A stretch of 50,023 nucleotides of DNA, from assembly GCA_964544655.1 (NCBI GenBank), contig CAZJCM010000020.1, forward strand, positions 1 through 50,023, written 5' to 3'. Shown here one piece after another: positions 39,427-48,956 of the stretch (its first letter is position 1; every line of letters starts with the position of its first letter). This stretch comes from HyVt-443 sp964544655. GTDB taxonomy: Bacteria; Pseudomonadota; Gammaproteobacteria; Chromatiales; Chromatiaceae. The position numbers and the translations under genes were made by a program. Under the pieces are notes generated by a model. The model made no database searches and was not told the DNA's origin. It saw only the letters and a program-made list of their open reading frames with translations.

Positions 39427-41793
39427 TCATGCCCGTGACCGAAAACCCAGCACGATCTGGTTGCGCAAGGCCTTGAGCAAATTCAGCTGACTGCCGCTGA
39501 GCTGCATGCCCCGCGCATGGGGATGGTCCGCATAGATCAACCCCAGAGCCCGGCGGTTGACCATCAGGGGAAAAAGGATAAAGGAACCGGCATGTGAGAT
39601 ATTCCGGTACCAACCGGGTATATCGTCCCTGATTTTCCGGTCATTGGTGTCTTCGATATAGAGATCCACCCCTCTCTTCATAGCGACATGGAATACATTG
39701 GGACTGTAGCGGCAAGGAAACCGGAAGTGCTCCATGAAACGCTCGATATCGGCACCAAAACCAAGCCGCGCAGTAAACTGGTTCCTGTTCACATCCTGCA
39801 GGCCCAGCAGCACCCGTTGAAATGCCATCGCCCGGTAGATCGTTTCCAGCACCACATTGAATATCTGGCTCAGATTGCCGGTCTCATCCAGCAACATAGC
39901 GGTCACTTCCTGCAATCCGTCGGTCAATATCCGTTCTGCATCCGGTGACGGCTTGGCCTCCTCCATATTCGCTGGCGCCGGAGTATCACTGGAGGGCGAT
40001 GACTCCAGCACCATGGATTGAGTGACATCCCCATCTGATTTTTCAGTCAGCGATTGTGATTCATCCACAACATCATCGGCAAGCAGGCGCAGAAAAGGAC
40101 TCGCATTACCACCAGAGAAGCTGCTGCTCAGGTGTTTGAATTCACTACGCGCCTCCTGCACCATGGCCTCGAAGCGGCGGTCGCTGACCGCCAGTCCAGT
40201 ACGGTAGCGCCGTAATAACCCCTTGGGTGACGTGCCACTACCGATCACCTTGGCCGCCTCATTGGCAAAGCCTGCAATCAGACGAATCTTGATCTGATCC
40301 TGTTTCAGATTTCCCGGTGCCTCAGGTGCGACCCGGATCATGCCGTGGGTGATCTCTTCGGGAAAATTCCACTGCTTTGCGGTAGCTATGCCCATGCGCT
40401 CGAAACTCATCCCCAGCACCTTTTTCTGGGCATGCTCCGCTGCCATTCCTTCCTGGGCCATCAGCCGTTCGATCTCTTCTGCCTCATCCGGTAGATAGTA
40501 GGTGACCAGAATCCGCCCGAGATCGTACAACATGGCACAGAGAAAGCTCCCTTCAGCATCCTCCAGTCCCGCATCCTCCGCCACCTGCCTGGCCAGGGTG
40601 GCGCTGAACACGGCGGCCGCGATCTGATCACGCAGCCGGGCGGCCTGGGTCTTGTCATGCAGGTGTTCGAAGAAGATCAGGGATGCGGCGATAGAGCGAA
40701 TGGTCTTCATGCCCAACACCACGATAGCTCGGCTGACACTGCCGATCTTGCCGGCAAAACGGCTGTAATAGGCCGAGTTGACCACCTTCAGGATCTTGCT
40801 GGTCAGGGCGTAGTCACGGATGATGATCCGGGTCAGACGACTGACATCCTCTTCCTCGGAGGCCGCCAGCCGATTGAGGGTGCGAATGGATTCCGACAGC
40901 ACGGGAAAATCACGTTTGTGGCGCATGCGCCGGAAGAGAAATTCCACCGTCCCCTTGCCCTCGCCGGCATCACCGCTCCTCGCCATCTCACTCTGCTCAC
41001 GGTACGACTGCAAGGCCAACAACAGTTGGCCCGCATCACGGTAACGGGCAGAGGGCTGCTTCTCCAACGCCTTCAATACGATGGCATCCAGTTGTTCACC
41101 CACCTCAGGGATCCGCCGGGAAGGGGGTTCCACCGCACTGTTGCAGATCCGGTCCAATACCTCCTGTTGCCGCTCACCGGCAAAGGCATGATACCCGGTC
41201 AGCATCTCATACAGAATGGCACCCAGCGCAAACACGTCCCCCGCCAGATCGATCCGACCTTCAGTAATGTATTCCGGCGCCATGTAGCGGGGTGAGCCAA
41301 TACGCTTCGCATCCTTGGCCAGGCCGGACGCCAACATGCGTGAGATACCGAAGTCCATGATCTTCGGCACGCCATCACGACTGATGATGATATTGGACGG
41401 CTTCAGATCGCGGTGCACGATACCTCGTTGATGCACCCGGTCGATCCCGGTCAGCATGCCATCGAACAGATCCAGCACCGTCTGCAGGTCTGGCCTGTTT
41501 TTCTTCAGGTATTCCCCAAGCAGTTCTCCCTCGACATATTCGAACACCAGGTAGGGACGACCATCCTGCTTGCCCACATCGAACAGGGAGACGATATTGG
41601 GGTGCTGAATCTGACCGATACTGCGTGCCTCACGCAGAAAGTCCTGCTCCTGACTCAGCCCGCCGGTCGCGGGTGCATCGAGCAACTTGATCGCCACCCG
41701 TCGGCGTAGTTCCGGATCGAGACACAGATAAACCCGGCCCTGGCCACCAGCACCAAGTTCCCGCCCCACCCTGAAACGCCCGATCTTCTTCAT
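39427..41793 (-). CDS. Ser/Thr protein kinase fused to HDOD and GAF domains
   Basis: The 788-residue cytoplasmic protein has a eukaryotic-type kinase domain (about 7-270) with GAGGQG, VAIKLL (Lys36), HRDLKPSN (127-134), DFG (147-149) and the RYMAPEY segment. An HDOD domain follows (about 290-490, typical DYALTSKILKVVNSAYYSR and VLGMKTIRSIA), then an acidic linker (about 590-630) and a GAF domain (about 635-785). Kinase, HDOD and GAF are all signalling modules; target and ligand are unknown. It is divergent from nifJ across a 413-bp gap. Confidence 0.88.
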   Translation of the reverse strand: MKKIGRFRVGRELGAGGQGRVYLCLDPELRRRVAIKLLDAPATGGLSQEQDFLREARSIGQIQHPNIVSLFDVGKQDGRPYLVFEYVEGELLGEYLKKNRPDLQTVLDLFDGMLTGIDRVHQRGIVHRDLKPSNIIISRDGVPKIMDFGISRMLASGLAKDAKRIGSPRYMAPEYITEGRIDLAGDVFALGAILYEMLTGYHAFAGERQQEVLDRICNSAVEPPSRRIPEVGEQLDAIVLKALEKQPSARYRDAGQLLLALQSYREQSEMARSGDAGEGKGTVEFLFRRMRHKRDFPVLSESIRTLNRLAASEEEDVSRLTRIIIRDYALTSKILKVVNSAYYSRFAGKIGSVSRAIVVLGMKTIRSIAASLIFFEHLHDKTQAARLRDQIAAAVFSATLARQVAEDAGLEDAEGSFLCAMLYDLGRILVTYYLPDEAEEIERLMAQEGMAAEHAQKKVLGMSFERMGIATAKQWNFPEEITHGMIRVAPEAPGNLKQDQIKIRLIAGFANEAAKVIGSGTSPKGLLRRYRTGLAVSDRRFEAMVQEARSEFKHLSSSFSGGNASPFLRLLADDVVDESQSLTEKSDGDVTQSMVLESSPSSDTPAPANMEEAKPSPDAERILTDGLQEVTAMLLDETGNLSQIFNVVLETIYRAMAFQRVLLGLQDVNRNQFTARLGFGADIERFMEHFRFPCRYSPNVFHVAMKRGVDLYIEDTNDRKIRDDIPGWYRNISHAGSFILFPLMVNRRALGLIYADHPHARGMQLSGSQLNLLKALRNQIVLGFRSRA

Positions 41794-42206
41794 TCCTCAT
41801 ACACCCCGGCTAAAAAACAATCGTAACTATTCGACTCCTCCAAGGATCGACACAGACATCGGCTGTTTCTTCTGAAACACGCCGCAATCAGATCCCTCGC
41901 TACTCCCTGCATCCCGCCTTCCACGACACGGGTTCATCCCTCTACGGCACAGGCCTGACATCAGATTCAGCGTGGGGCATGACACCTGCAGATCCCTACA
42001 AACGTTCAGATACCAGGCAGAACAAACTCACTTCCAGCCTGTACCGAAAACATTCCGCGATATGGAGTGTAGCGCCCACATTAGGAAAAACTTTCGCCCT
42101 GGTTTTTTCCAACGCAAGCGGTTGATCCAGGTCATGCGGGAAAGGGCTTCGCCTTGGTTAGGATGATCGTTGCAATCTGCTTCCATAATCAGCCGTAGAG
42201 GTCATC
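41794..42206. promoter_or_regulatory. Divergent intergenic region kinase-nifJ
   Basis: No gene is evident in these 413 bp. It must include the promoters for the kinase gene and nifJ. TTGATCCAGGTCAT at 42122-42135 has one good FNR half-site but a poor second half. An AGAGG ribosome site precedes nifJ. Confidence 0.35.
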
Positions 42207-45200
42207 ATGTCGGACACCACGCTCGTCACCATTGACGGAAACGAGGCCACCGCTTACATCGCCCATCTCACCAATGAGGTGATTGCCATCTACCCCATAA
42301 CCCCGGCATCCAACATGGGCGAATGGGCCGATGAGTGGTCTGCGCGCGGTGTGAAGAACCTCTGGGGCACGGTACCCGAGGTGGTGGAAATGCAGAGCGA
42401 GGCTGGTGCCGCCGGCGCCATCCACGGCGCATTGCAGGTTGGCTCTCTGGCCACCTCTTTCACCGCCTCCCAGGGTCTGCTGTTGATGATTCCGAACATG
42501 TACAAGATCGCCGGCGAACTGACGCCGACGGTGCTGCACGTCTCGGCCCGCTCCCTGGCCGCCCAGGCGCTGTCGATCTTTGGTGATCACAGCGACGTGA
42601 TGAGCTGCCGGGCAACCGGTTACGCCATGCTCGGCTCCAACTCGGTGCAGGAGGCGATGGACTTCGCCCTCATCGCCCAGGCGGCCACCCTGGAAGGACG
42701 CATCCCGTTTCTGCATTTTTTCGACGGCTTCCGCATCTCCCACGAAGTCAACAAGATCGAGAGAATCGGCCATGACGTGGTCCGTGCCATGATCGATGAA
42801 GAACTGGTACGGGCCCACCGTGACCGCGCCCTCTCCCCGGACCGGCCGGTGATTCGCGGCACATCACAAAATCCCGATGTCTACTTTCAGGGGCGGGAGA
42901 GCGTCAACCCTTACTACCAAGCCCTGCCCGGCATCGTACAGCGGGTGATGGACCGTTTCGCCTCCCTCACCGGCCGCCACTACCATTTGTTCGACTATGT
43001 CGGCGATGCGGAAGCCGAGCGGGTCATTCTGTTGATCGGCTCCGGTGCCGGTGCGGCCGAGGAGACGGTGGAGCACCTTGCCGCCAGGGGGGAAAAGGTG
43101 GGCCTGCTCAAGGTGCGGCTGTTCCGTCCCTTCGCCCCTGAGCTGATGCTCGCCGCCCTGCCGGAGAGCGCCACCAAAATCGCCGTACTCGACCGCACCA
43201 AGGAACCGGGAGCCGATGGCGAGCCGCTGTACAAGGACGTGCTTGGCGCCTTTGCCCAGGCCTTCAGCAATGGGGAGCGCAGCAGCATGCCGCGGATCAT
43301 CGGCGGCCGTTACGGGCTCTCCTCCAAGGAGTTCACCCCCGGCATGGTGAAGGGGATATTCGACGAATTGAGCAAGGCGCAACCGAAAAACCATTTCACC
43401 GTCGGCATCATCGACGACGTGAGCCACTCCAACCTGGAATGGGATCCCACATTCAGGCCCGATGCCGCCAATGACATCACCTGCTGCCTGTTCTATGGTC
43501 TCGGCTCCGACGGCACCGTCTCCGCCAACAAGAACTCGATCAAGATCATCGGCACCGAAACCGACAACCACGCCCAAGGCTACTTTCAGTACGACTCCAA
43601 GAAGTCGGGTGCGGTCACCGTCTCCCACCTGCGTTTCGGCCCCAAGCCGATCCGCTCCACCTATCTGATCGGCAACGACGACGCCCAGTTCATCGCCTGC
43701 CATCAGCCGGTCTTCCTGAGCCGCTATGACATGCTGGACAAGGCGGCGCCCGGCGCCGTGTTCCTGCTCAACTCCGCCACCCCGCCGGACCAGGTGTGGA
43801 ACGACCTGCCAAGGCGGATGCAGCAGCAGATGATCGAAAAACAGATCACTTTCTATGTCATCGACGCCTACGGTATCGCAGCTGAAACCGGCATGGGCCG
43901 GCGCATCAACACCATCATGCAAACCTGTTTCTTCGCCATCAGCCGGATCATTCCAGCGGCAGAGGCGATCGACAAGATCAAGGAGGCGGTGAAGAAGACC
44001 TATGGCCGCAAAGGGCGGCGCCTGCTGGAACGCAACTACGCCGCCATCGATGCCGCCCTGGCCGGGCTGCACCGGGTCGAGGTGCCCGATCAGATCAGCA
44101 GCGGCTTCGACAAGCCGCCAGCGGTCGCCCCGGATGCACCGGCATTCGTGCGCAAGGTGACGGCGGAGATCATTGCCGGACGCGGTGACAGCATCCCGGT
44201 CAGCCTGATGCCCGCGGACGGCACCTGGCCGCTGGGTACCGCTGCCTACGAGAAACGCAATCTGGCCCTGGAACTGCCGAAATGGGAGCCGGACCTGTGC
44301 ACCGACTGCGGCAAGTGCCCCTTCACCTGTCCCCATGGCGCGATCCGTTCCAAGGTGTTCAAGGTGGAGCTGACCGAGGATGCCCCGGAGCAGTTCCTGC
44401 ACGCCCCGGTAAAGGGCAAGGACTTCGGCCCTGAATGGCATATCGCCTACCAGGTGGCCCCCGATGACTGTACCGGCTGCGGTCTGTGCGTGGAGATCTG
44501 CCCGATCCGCGACAAGCAGAACCCGGAGCGCAAGGCCCTCAACATGACCCCGGACCCGGCCTACAAGGAGAGGGAACGGGCCAGTTGGGATTTTTTCCTC
44601 AAACTACCGGAATACGATCGCACCAAGCTGAAGGCGAGCACCTTGAAGGGCTCCATGATCATGCAACCCCTGTTCGAGTTCTCCGGCGCCTGCGTCGGCT
44701 GCGGCGAGACACCCTACGTGAAGCTCGCCTCCCAACTGTTCGGCGACCGTATGATCGTGGCCAACGCCACCGGTTGCTCCTCCATCTACGGCGGTAATCT
44801 GCCCACCACCCCCTGGACCACAAACCCGGAGGGGCGTGGCCCGGCCTGGAACAACTCCCTGTTCGAGGATACCGCGGAGTTTGGCCTGGGAATGCAGGTG
44901 GCCGTCACCAAGCAGGCGGCCCATGCCCGCGAGCTGGTTGCAGAACTGGCAGACAGGATTGGCGGCGACCTGGCGGAAGCCCTGCTGCAGGCCGATCAGT
45001 CGAACGAGGCTGGCATCTTCGAGCAGCGGGAGCGGATCGAGGCGCTGAAGCAGAAACTGCCGGGCATCGACGACCACCGCGCCCGGACGCTGGAAGGCAT
45101 TGCCGATCTGCTGGCGAAAAAGAGCATCTGGATCATCGGCGGCGACGGCTGGGCCTATGATATCGGCTATGGCGGACTGGACCACGTACTCGCCTCCGGG

Positions 45201-45794
45201 CACGACGTGAATATCCTGCTGCTGGATACCGAGGTCTACTCCAACACGGGCGGGCAGACCTCCAAGGCGACGCCACTGGGTGCAGTGGCCAAGTTCTCCG
45301 CGTCCGGCAAGCCCACCTTCAAGAAGGACCTGGCGCTGATGGCCATGGCCTACCAGAACGTCTACGTGGCCCAGGTGGCATTCGGGGCCAAGGACGTACA
45401 AACCCTGCGCGCCTTTCTCGAAGCCGAGTCCTATCAGGGACCCTCTCTGATCATCGCCTACTCCCCCTGCATCGCCCATGGCGTGGATCTCTCCAACAAT
45501 CTGCGGCAGCAGGATCTGGCGGTGAGTTCCGGTCACTGGCCCCTGTTCCGCTACGATCCGAGGCGGGCGGCACAAGGCGAACATCCACTGAAGATCGACT
45601 CCAAGGCACCGTCCATCCCATTCCGCGACTACGCCACCACCGAGACCCGTTTCAGCGTACTGCAGCGTACCCATCCGGATTTGGCGGAGTATTATTTCAG
45701 CGCGGCCGAAAAACATGCGAAACAGCGCTTTCATCTGTATGAACAGCTGTCCCATCTGGCCATCGACGGCGCCGATGGAGAGTCGGAGAAATAG
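42207..45794 (+). CDS. nifJ: Pyruvate:ferredoxin (flavodoxin) oxidoreductase
   Basis: The 1195-residue single-chain enzyme converts pyruvate and CoA to acetyl-CoA and CO2 with reduction of ferredoxin or flavodoxin, or the reverse. Domains run in the normal order: the pyruvate/TPP domain (IYPITPASNMGEWADEW near residue 30), the gamma-type domain (GLGSDGTVSANKNSIKI), a two-cluster ferredoxin domain with CTDCGKCPFTCP (near 697) and CTGCGLCVEICP (near 755), and the TPP domain with CVGCGETPY (near 829), ATGCSSIYGGN and GGDGWAYDIGYGGLDH. Nothing is missing. An AGAGG site precedes the ATG. Confidence 0.96.
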   Translation: MSDTTLVTIDGNEATAYIAHLTNEVIAIYPITPASNMGEWADEWSARGVKNLWGTVPEVVEMQSEAGAAGAIHGALQVGSLATSFTASQGLLLMIPNMYKIAGELTPTVLHVSARSLAAQALSIFGDHSDVMSCRATGYAMLGSNSVQEAMDFALIAQAATLEGRIPFLHFFDGFRISHEVNKIERIGHDVVRAMIDEELVRAHRDRALSPDRPVIRGTSQNPDVYFQGRESVNPYYQALPGIVQRVMDRFASLTGRHYHLFDYVGDAEAERVILLIGSGAGAAEETVEHLAARGEKVGLLKVRLFRPFAPELMLAALPESATKIAVLDRTKEPGADGEPLYKDVLGAFAQAFSNGERSSMPRIIGGRYGLSSKEFTPGMVKGIFDELSKAQPKNHFTVGIIDDVSHSNLEWDPTFRPDAANDITCCLFYGLGSDGTVSANKNSIKIIGTETDNHAQGYFQYDSKKSGAVTVSHLRFGPKPIRSTYLIGNDDAQFIACHQPVFLSRYDMLDKAAPGAVFLLNSATPPDQVWNDLPRRMQQQMIEKQITFYVIDAYGIAAETGMGRRINTIMQTCFFAISRIIPAAEAIDKIKEAVKKTYGRKGRRLLERNYAAIDAALAGLHRVEVPDQISSGFDKPPAVAPDAPAFVRKVTAEIIAGRGDSIPVSLMPADGTWPLGTAAYEKRNLALELPKWEPDLCTDCGKCPFTCPHGAIRSKVFKVELTEDAPEQFLHAPVKGKDFGPEWHIAYQVAPDDCTGCGLCVEICPIRDKQNPERKALNMTPDPAYKERERASWDFFLKLPEYDRTKLKASTLKGSMIMQPLFEFSGACVGCGETPYVKLASQLFGDRMIVANATGCSSIYGGNLPTTPWTTNPEGRGPAWNNSLFEDTAEFGLGMQVAVTKQAAHARELVAELADRIGGDLAEALLQADQSNEAGIFEQRERIEALKQKLPGIDDHRARTLEGIADLLAKKSIWIIGGDGWAYDIGYGGLDHVLASGHDVNILLLDTEVYSNTGGQTSKATPLGAVAKFSASGKPTFKKDLALMAMAYQNVYVAQVAFGAKDVQTLRAFLEAESYQGPSLIIAYSPCIAHGVDLSNNLRQQDLAVSSGHWPLFRYDPRRAAQGEHPLKIDSKAPSIPFRDYATTETRFSVLQRTHPDLAEYYFSAAEKHAKQRFHLYEQLSHLAIDGADGESEK

Positions 45795-45797
45795 CAT

Positions 45798-45875
45798 GCA
45801 GGCCGGATAAGGCGGAAAGCGCCGCATCCGGCATATCATATTGCTGCCGGATGCGCGTCGCTTATCCGGCCTACA
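45798..45875. repeat. Pair of inverted REP-like palindromes (BIME-like)
   Basis: Two copies of a REP-like unit lie head to head after nifJ: 45798-45832 (GCCGGATAAGGCG... to CGCCGCATCCGGC) and 45845-45875 (GCCGGATGCGCG... to CTTATCCGGCC). Each can form a hairpin with the GCCGGAT/ATCCGGC stem and the two can pair with each other. The sequence is very like REP/Y elements of enterobacteria. It may stabilise the nifJ mRNA 3' end. Confidence 0.8.
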
Positions 45876-45921
45876 CATCAGCGTCCTGATGGCGCAACCA
45901 GAAACAACAGGAGACCTGACC

Positions 45922-46932
45922 ATGGATCTCACCACTGAATACCTGGGCATGCAGCTGAAGAATCCACTGGTGCCATCCGCCTCCCCCCTCAGCCGCAGCC
46001 TGGAGATGGCGCGCATCATGGAGGACTCGGGCGCCGGCGCCATCATCATGTACTCCCTGTTCGAGGAGGCAGTAACCGCCGAAGAGGAGGCGATGGTCCG
46101 TTTCCTGCACCACCAGGACACCGGCTTTGGCGAGGCAGACAGCTTCCTGCCGGACCATATGGACTTTCCGGGTGAGCTGGACCGTTACCTGGAGCAGGTC
46201 GCCGCCCTGAAAGCAACACTGGAGATCCCTGTGATCGCCAGTCTGAACGGCGTCACCAGCGGCGGCTGGATCGATCACGCCAAGGAAATCGAGGATGCCG
46301 GCGCCGATGCCCTGGAACTCAATGTCTATTACGTCGCTGCCGACCTGCAACAGAGCGGCAGCGAGGTTGAGCAGCGCTATGTCGACCTGCTGCAGACGCT
46401 GAAGGGGCATATCAGCATCCCCATCAACATGAAGCTCTCTCCCGCCTTCAGCGCCGTGGGCAACATGGTCAAGCAGCTGGAACAGGCTGGTGCCAGCGGC
46501 GTCTCTCTGTTCAATCGTTTCTATCAACCGGACATCGACATCCACAGTCTGCGCCTGGTGCCCTCACTGCACCCTTCGAGTTCAGTGGAGGCGTTACTGC
46601 CGATGCGCTGGATCGCCCTGCTCTACGGCCGTACCGATCTCTCTCTGGGTGCCACCAGCGGGGTGCATACGGTGGAAGACATGATCAAGCTGCTGCTCGC
46701 CGGCGCCGACGTGGTGCACCTGTGCAGCCTGCTATTGGAAAAGGGACCACAACAGATCCGCCACCTGCTGGCCGATCTGCAGCAGTGGATGGAACAGCAG
46801 GGCTTCGACAACTTATCTGACGTGCGTGGCCGTCTGAGTCAGCTCAACGTGTCGGATCCGGCCGCATTCGAGCGCGCGAACTACATCCAGGTGCTGGACA
46901 GCTACACCCCGGGCAAGGGGGTGATGACCTGA
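45922..46932 (+). CDS. Dihydroorotate dehydrogenase-like flavoprotein
   Basis: The 336-residue TIM-barrel protein starts MDLTTEYLGMQLKNPLVPSASPLS and contains PVIASLNGVTSGGW, DALELNVYY, INMKLSPAFS, VSLFNRFYQPDID and TSGVHTVEDMIKLLLAGADVV, the FMN-binding pattern of class 1 dihydroorotate dehydrogenase relatives. This subgroup is often next to nifJ and is not the pyrimidine enzyme. Its reaction is not known. The ATG at 45922 has ACAGGAG upstream; the frame is open from 45841 through the REP unit. Confidence 0.88.
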   Translation: MDLTTEYLGMQLKNPLVPSASPLSRSLEMARIMEDSGAGAIIMYSLFEEAVTAEEEAMVRFLHHQDTGFGEADSFLPDHMDFPGELDRYLEQVAALKATLEIPVIASLNGVTSGGWIDHAKEIEDAGADALELNVYYVAADLQQSGSEVEQRYVDLLQTLKGHISIPINMKLSPAFSAVGNMVKQLEQAGASGVSLFNRFYQPDIDIHSLRLVPSLHPSSSVEALLPMRWIALLYGRTDLSLGATSGVHTVEDMIKLLLAGADVVHLCSLLLEKGPQQIRHLLADLQQWMEQQGFDNLSDVRGRLSQLNVSDPAAFERANYIQVLDSYTPGKGVMT

Positions 46933-46936
46933 CGCC

Positions 46937-47314
46937 CTATCCGGCCTGTTCCAGCAACTCTGCCAACATCTGCTCGTTCGGCGGATAATCCAGGGCACCG
47001 AACACAGGATAGCGCGCCGCCACCGGCTCCAGCCGCGGCCGGTGGCGTTTCTCGATGAAAACGATCACCCGCGCCTCCGGCGCATATCGCTGCAAGGTGG
47101 CGAACAGGGATTCCAGGTTACTCATCCGGTCACGCAGCTCCGGATCGAAGTGGAACTCCGCCACCACCACTGCCGGCTGGTGTTTCTTCAGCCATGCCTG
47201 GGCCTTGCGCACTGACAACACCCGCTCCGGGGTAAACCCCTTGCTGCGGTAAAGCGGGGAAAAATCGGGATACCCCCCCATCTCCACGATCGACAACAAC
47301 AGCTTTTCTGACAT
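46937..47314 (-). CDS. Uncharacterised receiver-like protein
   Basis: The 125-residue protein has alternating strands and helices (LLLSIVEMG, QPAVVVAEFHFD, EARVIVFIEK, YPVFGALDYPP) that recall a response-regulator receiver fold, with Glu or Asp in the acidic place after AVVVAE but no clear phosphoacceptor set. It may be a degenerate receiver. Its stop lies 4 bp from the stop of the dehydrogenase-like gene, tail to tail. Confidence 0.55.
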   Translation of the reverse strand: MSEKLLLSIVEMGGYPDFSPLYRSKGFTPERVLSVRKAQAWLKKHQPAVVVAEFHFDPELRDRMSNLESLFATLQRYAPEARVIVFIEKRHRPRLEPVAARYPVFGALDYPPNEQMLAELLEQAG

Positions 47315-47372
47315 CGCAGGTCTTCCTGTTTAATAATAAGGGGCCAAACACGAACGAAGCAAAATCCCAACC

Positions 47373-47690
47373 ATGAAACTGAATATCATCATCGACGATT
47401 ACACCATGGACCTCAATGTCCCGGAAGACTTTCTCGAAGCATCGGCTGAGCGGTTCGACCGGCTCGACGCCTCGATGGACAAGGGGGTGCAGATGGGCCG
47501 GGACTGGATTGACCGGCCGGACCGGCATCAGCGCTGTCAGATCGCCGCTGACAAGCTGCTGACCGCCCTGGAGAGTCACGACGAGAAGCTGGCCATGCTC
47601 AGCGCCGGCTACATCCTCAGCCGGCTGCCCGGGGTGGTCCGGGTCCGTATCGACAATTCAGGAGAGGTGCGGGGAACCCTGTTCGAATAG
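47373..47690 (+). CDS. Uncharacterised 105-residue protein
   Basis: The protein begins MKLNIIIDDYTMDLNVPEDFL and has a helical centre (DKGVQMGRDWID, QIAADKLLTALESHDEKLAML) and a C-terminal strand pair (VVRVRIDNSGEVRGTLFE). There is no signal peptide or known motif. It is divergent from the receiver-like gene and convergent with the 372-residue gene. Confidence 0.6.
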   Translation: MKLNIIIDDYTMDLNVPEDFLEASAERFDRLDASMDKGVQMGRDWIDRPDRHQRCQIAADKLLTALESHDEKLAMLSAGYILSRLPGVVRVRIDNSGEVRGTLFE

Positions 47691-47714
47691 CACCACCGCC
47701 GGGATGGACCCGGA

Positions 47715-48833
47715 TCATTCACAACGGAAGGTCAATCCTGCCTCAGGTGGAACATCGGCTGCCGAAGCATCGCCCGGCAGAGTCTGCAACCGCCACTGCT
47801 CCCGCCGGCCGGCGATGGTGCCGGCGGCCTCATCCCCATCCTCCTGATGCAGCCGCAACATCTGCCGGCCCACCGCCAGCCAATGATCCGCCGCCGGCCC
47901 GGCGAGTTGCCGAAAGATCCCGCTGTCGCCGCTCGACAGCCAGGACTCATAGGCCAGTAACAACCCAGGAAACAGCTCCTTGCGCATCGCACTCAGGTTG
48001 CCGGCATAGAAGTGGATGGAAGCAGGCTGCCCCATTACAGCAAGTTCCGGCAGGGTAACCAGGCTGTCGGCCAGATGGTCCCGCACCGCCCTGGCCATCA
48101 GCTCGGCCGGTGTCCCGGAGAGTTCCTGCAGCATCCGGTTCCAGTTCTCACCGAGCCGCTTCCCGGCTTCATATTCACCCTGTTCATGGAGCGTGACCAG
48201 CGTAAGCTCGGCATCCGTCATGCGTTCCAGTGAGGCATCCAGTGCCCGCTCGAAGTCATAGCAGGCAAAGGCGCGGCCCAGGGCGTTGTCCGGTCGCCGC
48301 CAGCGCCAGCTCTCCAGTTTTTCCCATAGCATCCGGCGCAGGGACTCCCGGCGGATGAAGATGAAATCCTGCTGCAGCATGGCCGGCGGCGCGGCCAGGT
48401 CCCGTGCCAGTTCACGCCCGGAGACCACCAACTGCCAGCTCTCCCGCCGCTCCCACCGTTCCAGCTCGGCGAGATAGAAATGGGGCCGCCCGGCATGGCC
48501 CAGGCCACCGCTATAGACCAGGCGATATGGCAGCAACACTTCGTTGATCGCGGCCACATCGAACGGCTCATATTCCCGTCCCGCGATAGTCAGGGGTTGG
48601 AACGACATCCCTTCCAGGCGCTGCCACAGACCTTCCCGCTCGGTCAACCAATCACCCACCGCTTCTTTCTCCAGACCGGCCCCGAAGCCGAGCCCCTGCT
48701 CCCAGCGGAAATATTCACGCATCTTCATCAGATAGGTGCAAAGGCCGTAATCGCTGCCATAGCGCGCATCGGCGATGTGGCAGTTGCGTTGCACATCAGC
48801 CTGTAATCTCTTCAATGTCTCACGATCGATCAT
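47715..48833 (-). CDS. Uncharacterised protein, Sfum_1244-like
   Basis: The 372-residue cytoplasmic protein starts with a likely conserved block, RNCHIADARYGSDYGLC, then YLMKMREYFRWEQGLGFG, which I recall as the Sfum_1244 family of unknown function. Several Trp- and Arg-rich helical segments follow and the C-terminal third is helical (HWLAVGRQMLRLHQED). No metal or nucleotide motif is evident. It is divergent from the next gene, with a 123-bp promoter region. Confidence 0.65.
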   Translation of the reverse strand: MIDRETLKRLQADVQRNCHIADARYGSDYGLCTYLMKMREYFRWEQGLGFGAGLEKEAVGDWLTEREGLWQRLEGMSFQPLTIAGREYEPFDVAAINEVLLPYRLVYSGGLGHAGRPHFYLAELERWERRESWQLVVSGRELARDLAAPPAMLQQDFIFIRRESLRRMLWEKLESWRWRRPDNALGRAFACYDFERALDASLERMTDAELTLVTLHEQGEYEAGKRLGENWNRMLQELSGTPAELMARAVRDHLADSLVTLPELAVMGQPASIHFYAGNLSAMRKELFPGLLLAYESWLSSGDSGIFRQLAGPAADHWLAVGRQMLRLHQEDGDEAAGTIAGRREQWRLQTLPGDASAADVPPEAGLTFRCE

Positions 48834-48956
48834 AAGTACGAAACAGGGGTTTCGCCCGGCCTCATTCCCTAGTAAAATCCTAAGTTATTCGACATTACCA
48901 TGCCCAGCCACGACTGCCAAACCTGTCACGCTGGGTAGTTCGGGAGTTTATTTACC

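Noticed and set aside
42122..42135. FNR-like half-site before nifJ
   Set aside because: Only TTGAT of one half fits; the other half (GTCAT) agrees poorly, so it is not called as a site.
42864..44441. A 525-codon minus-strand open frame
   Set aside because: It lies wholly antisense to nifJ, whose motifs are clear. Its product is low-complexity, rich in Gly, Val, Asp and Arg, as expected from the reverse of a GC-rich gene.
44604..46121. A 505-codon minus-strand open frame
   Set aside because: It is antisense to the end of nifJ, the REP pair and the start of the next gene. No domain is visible.
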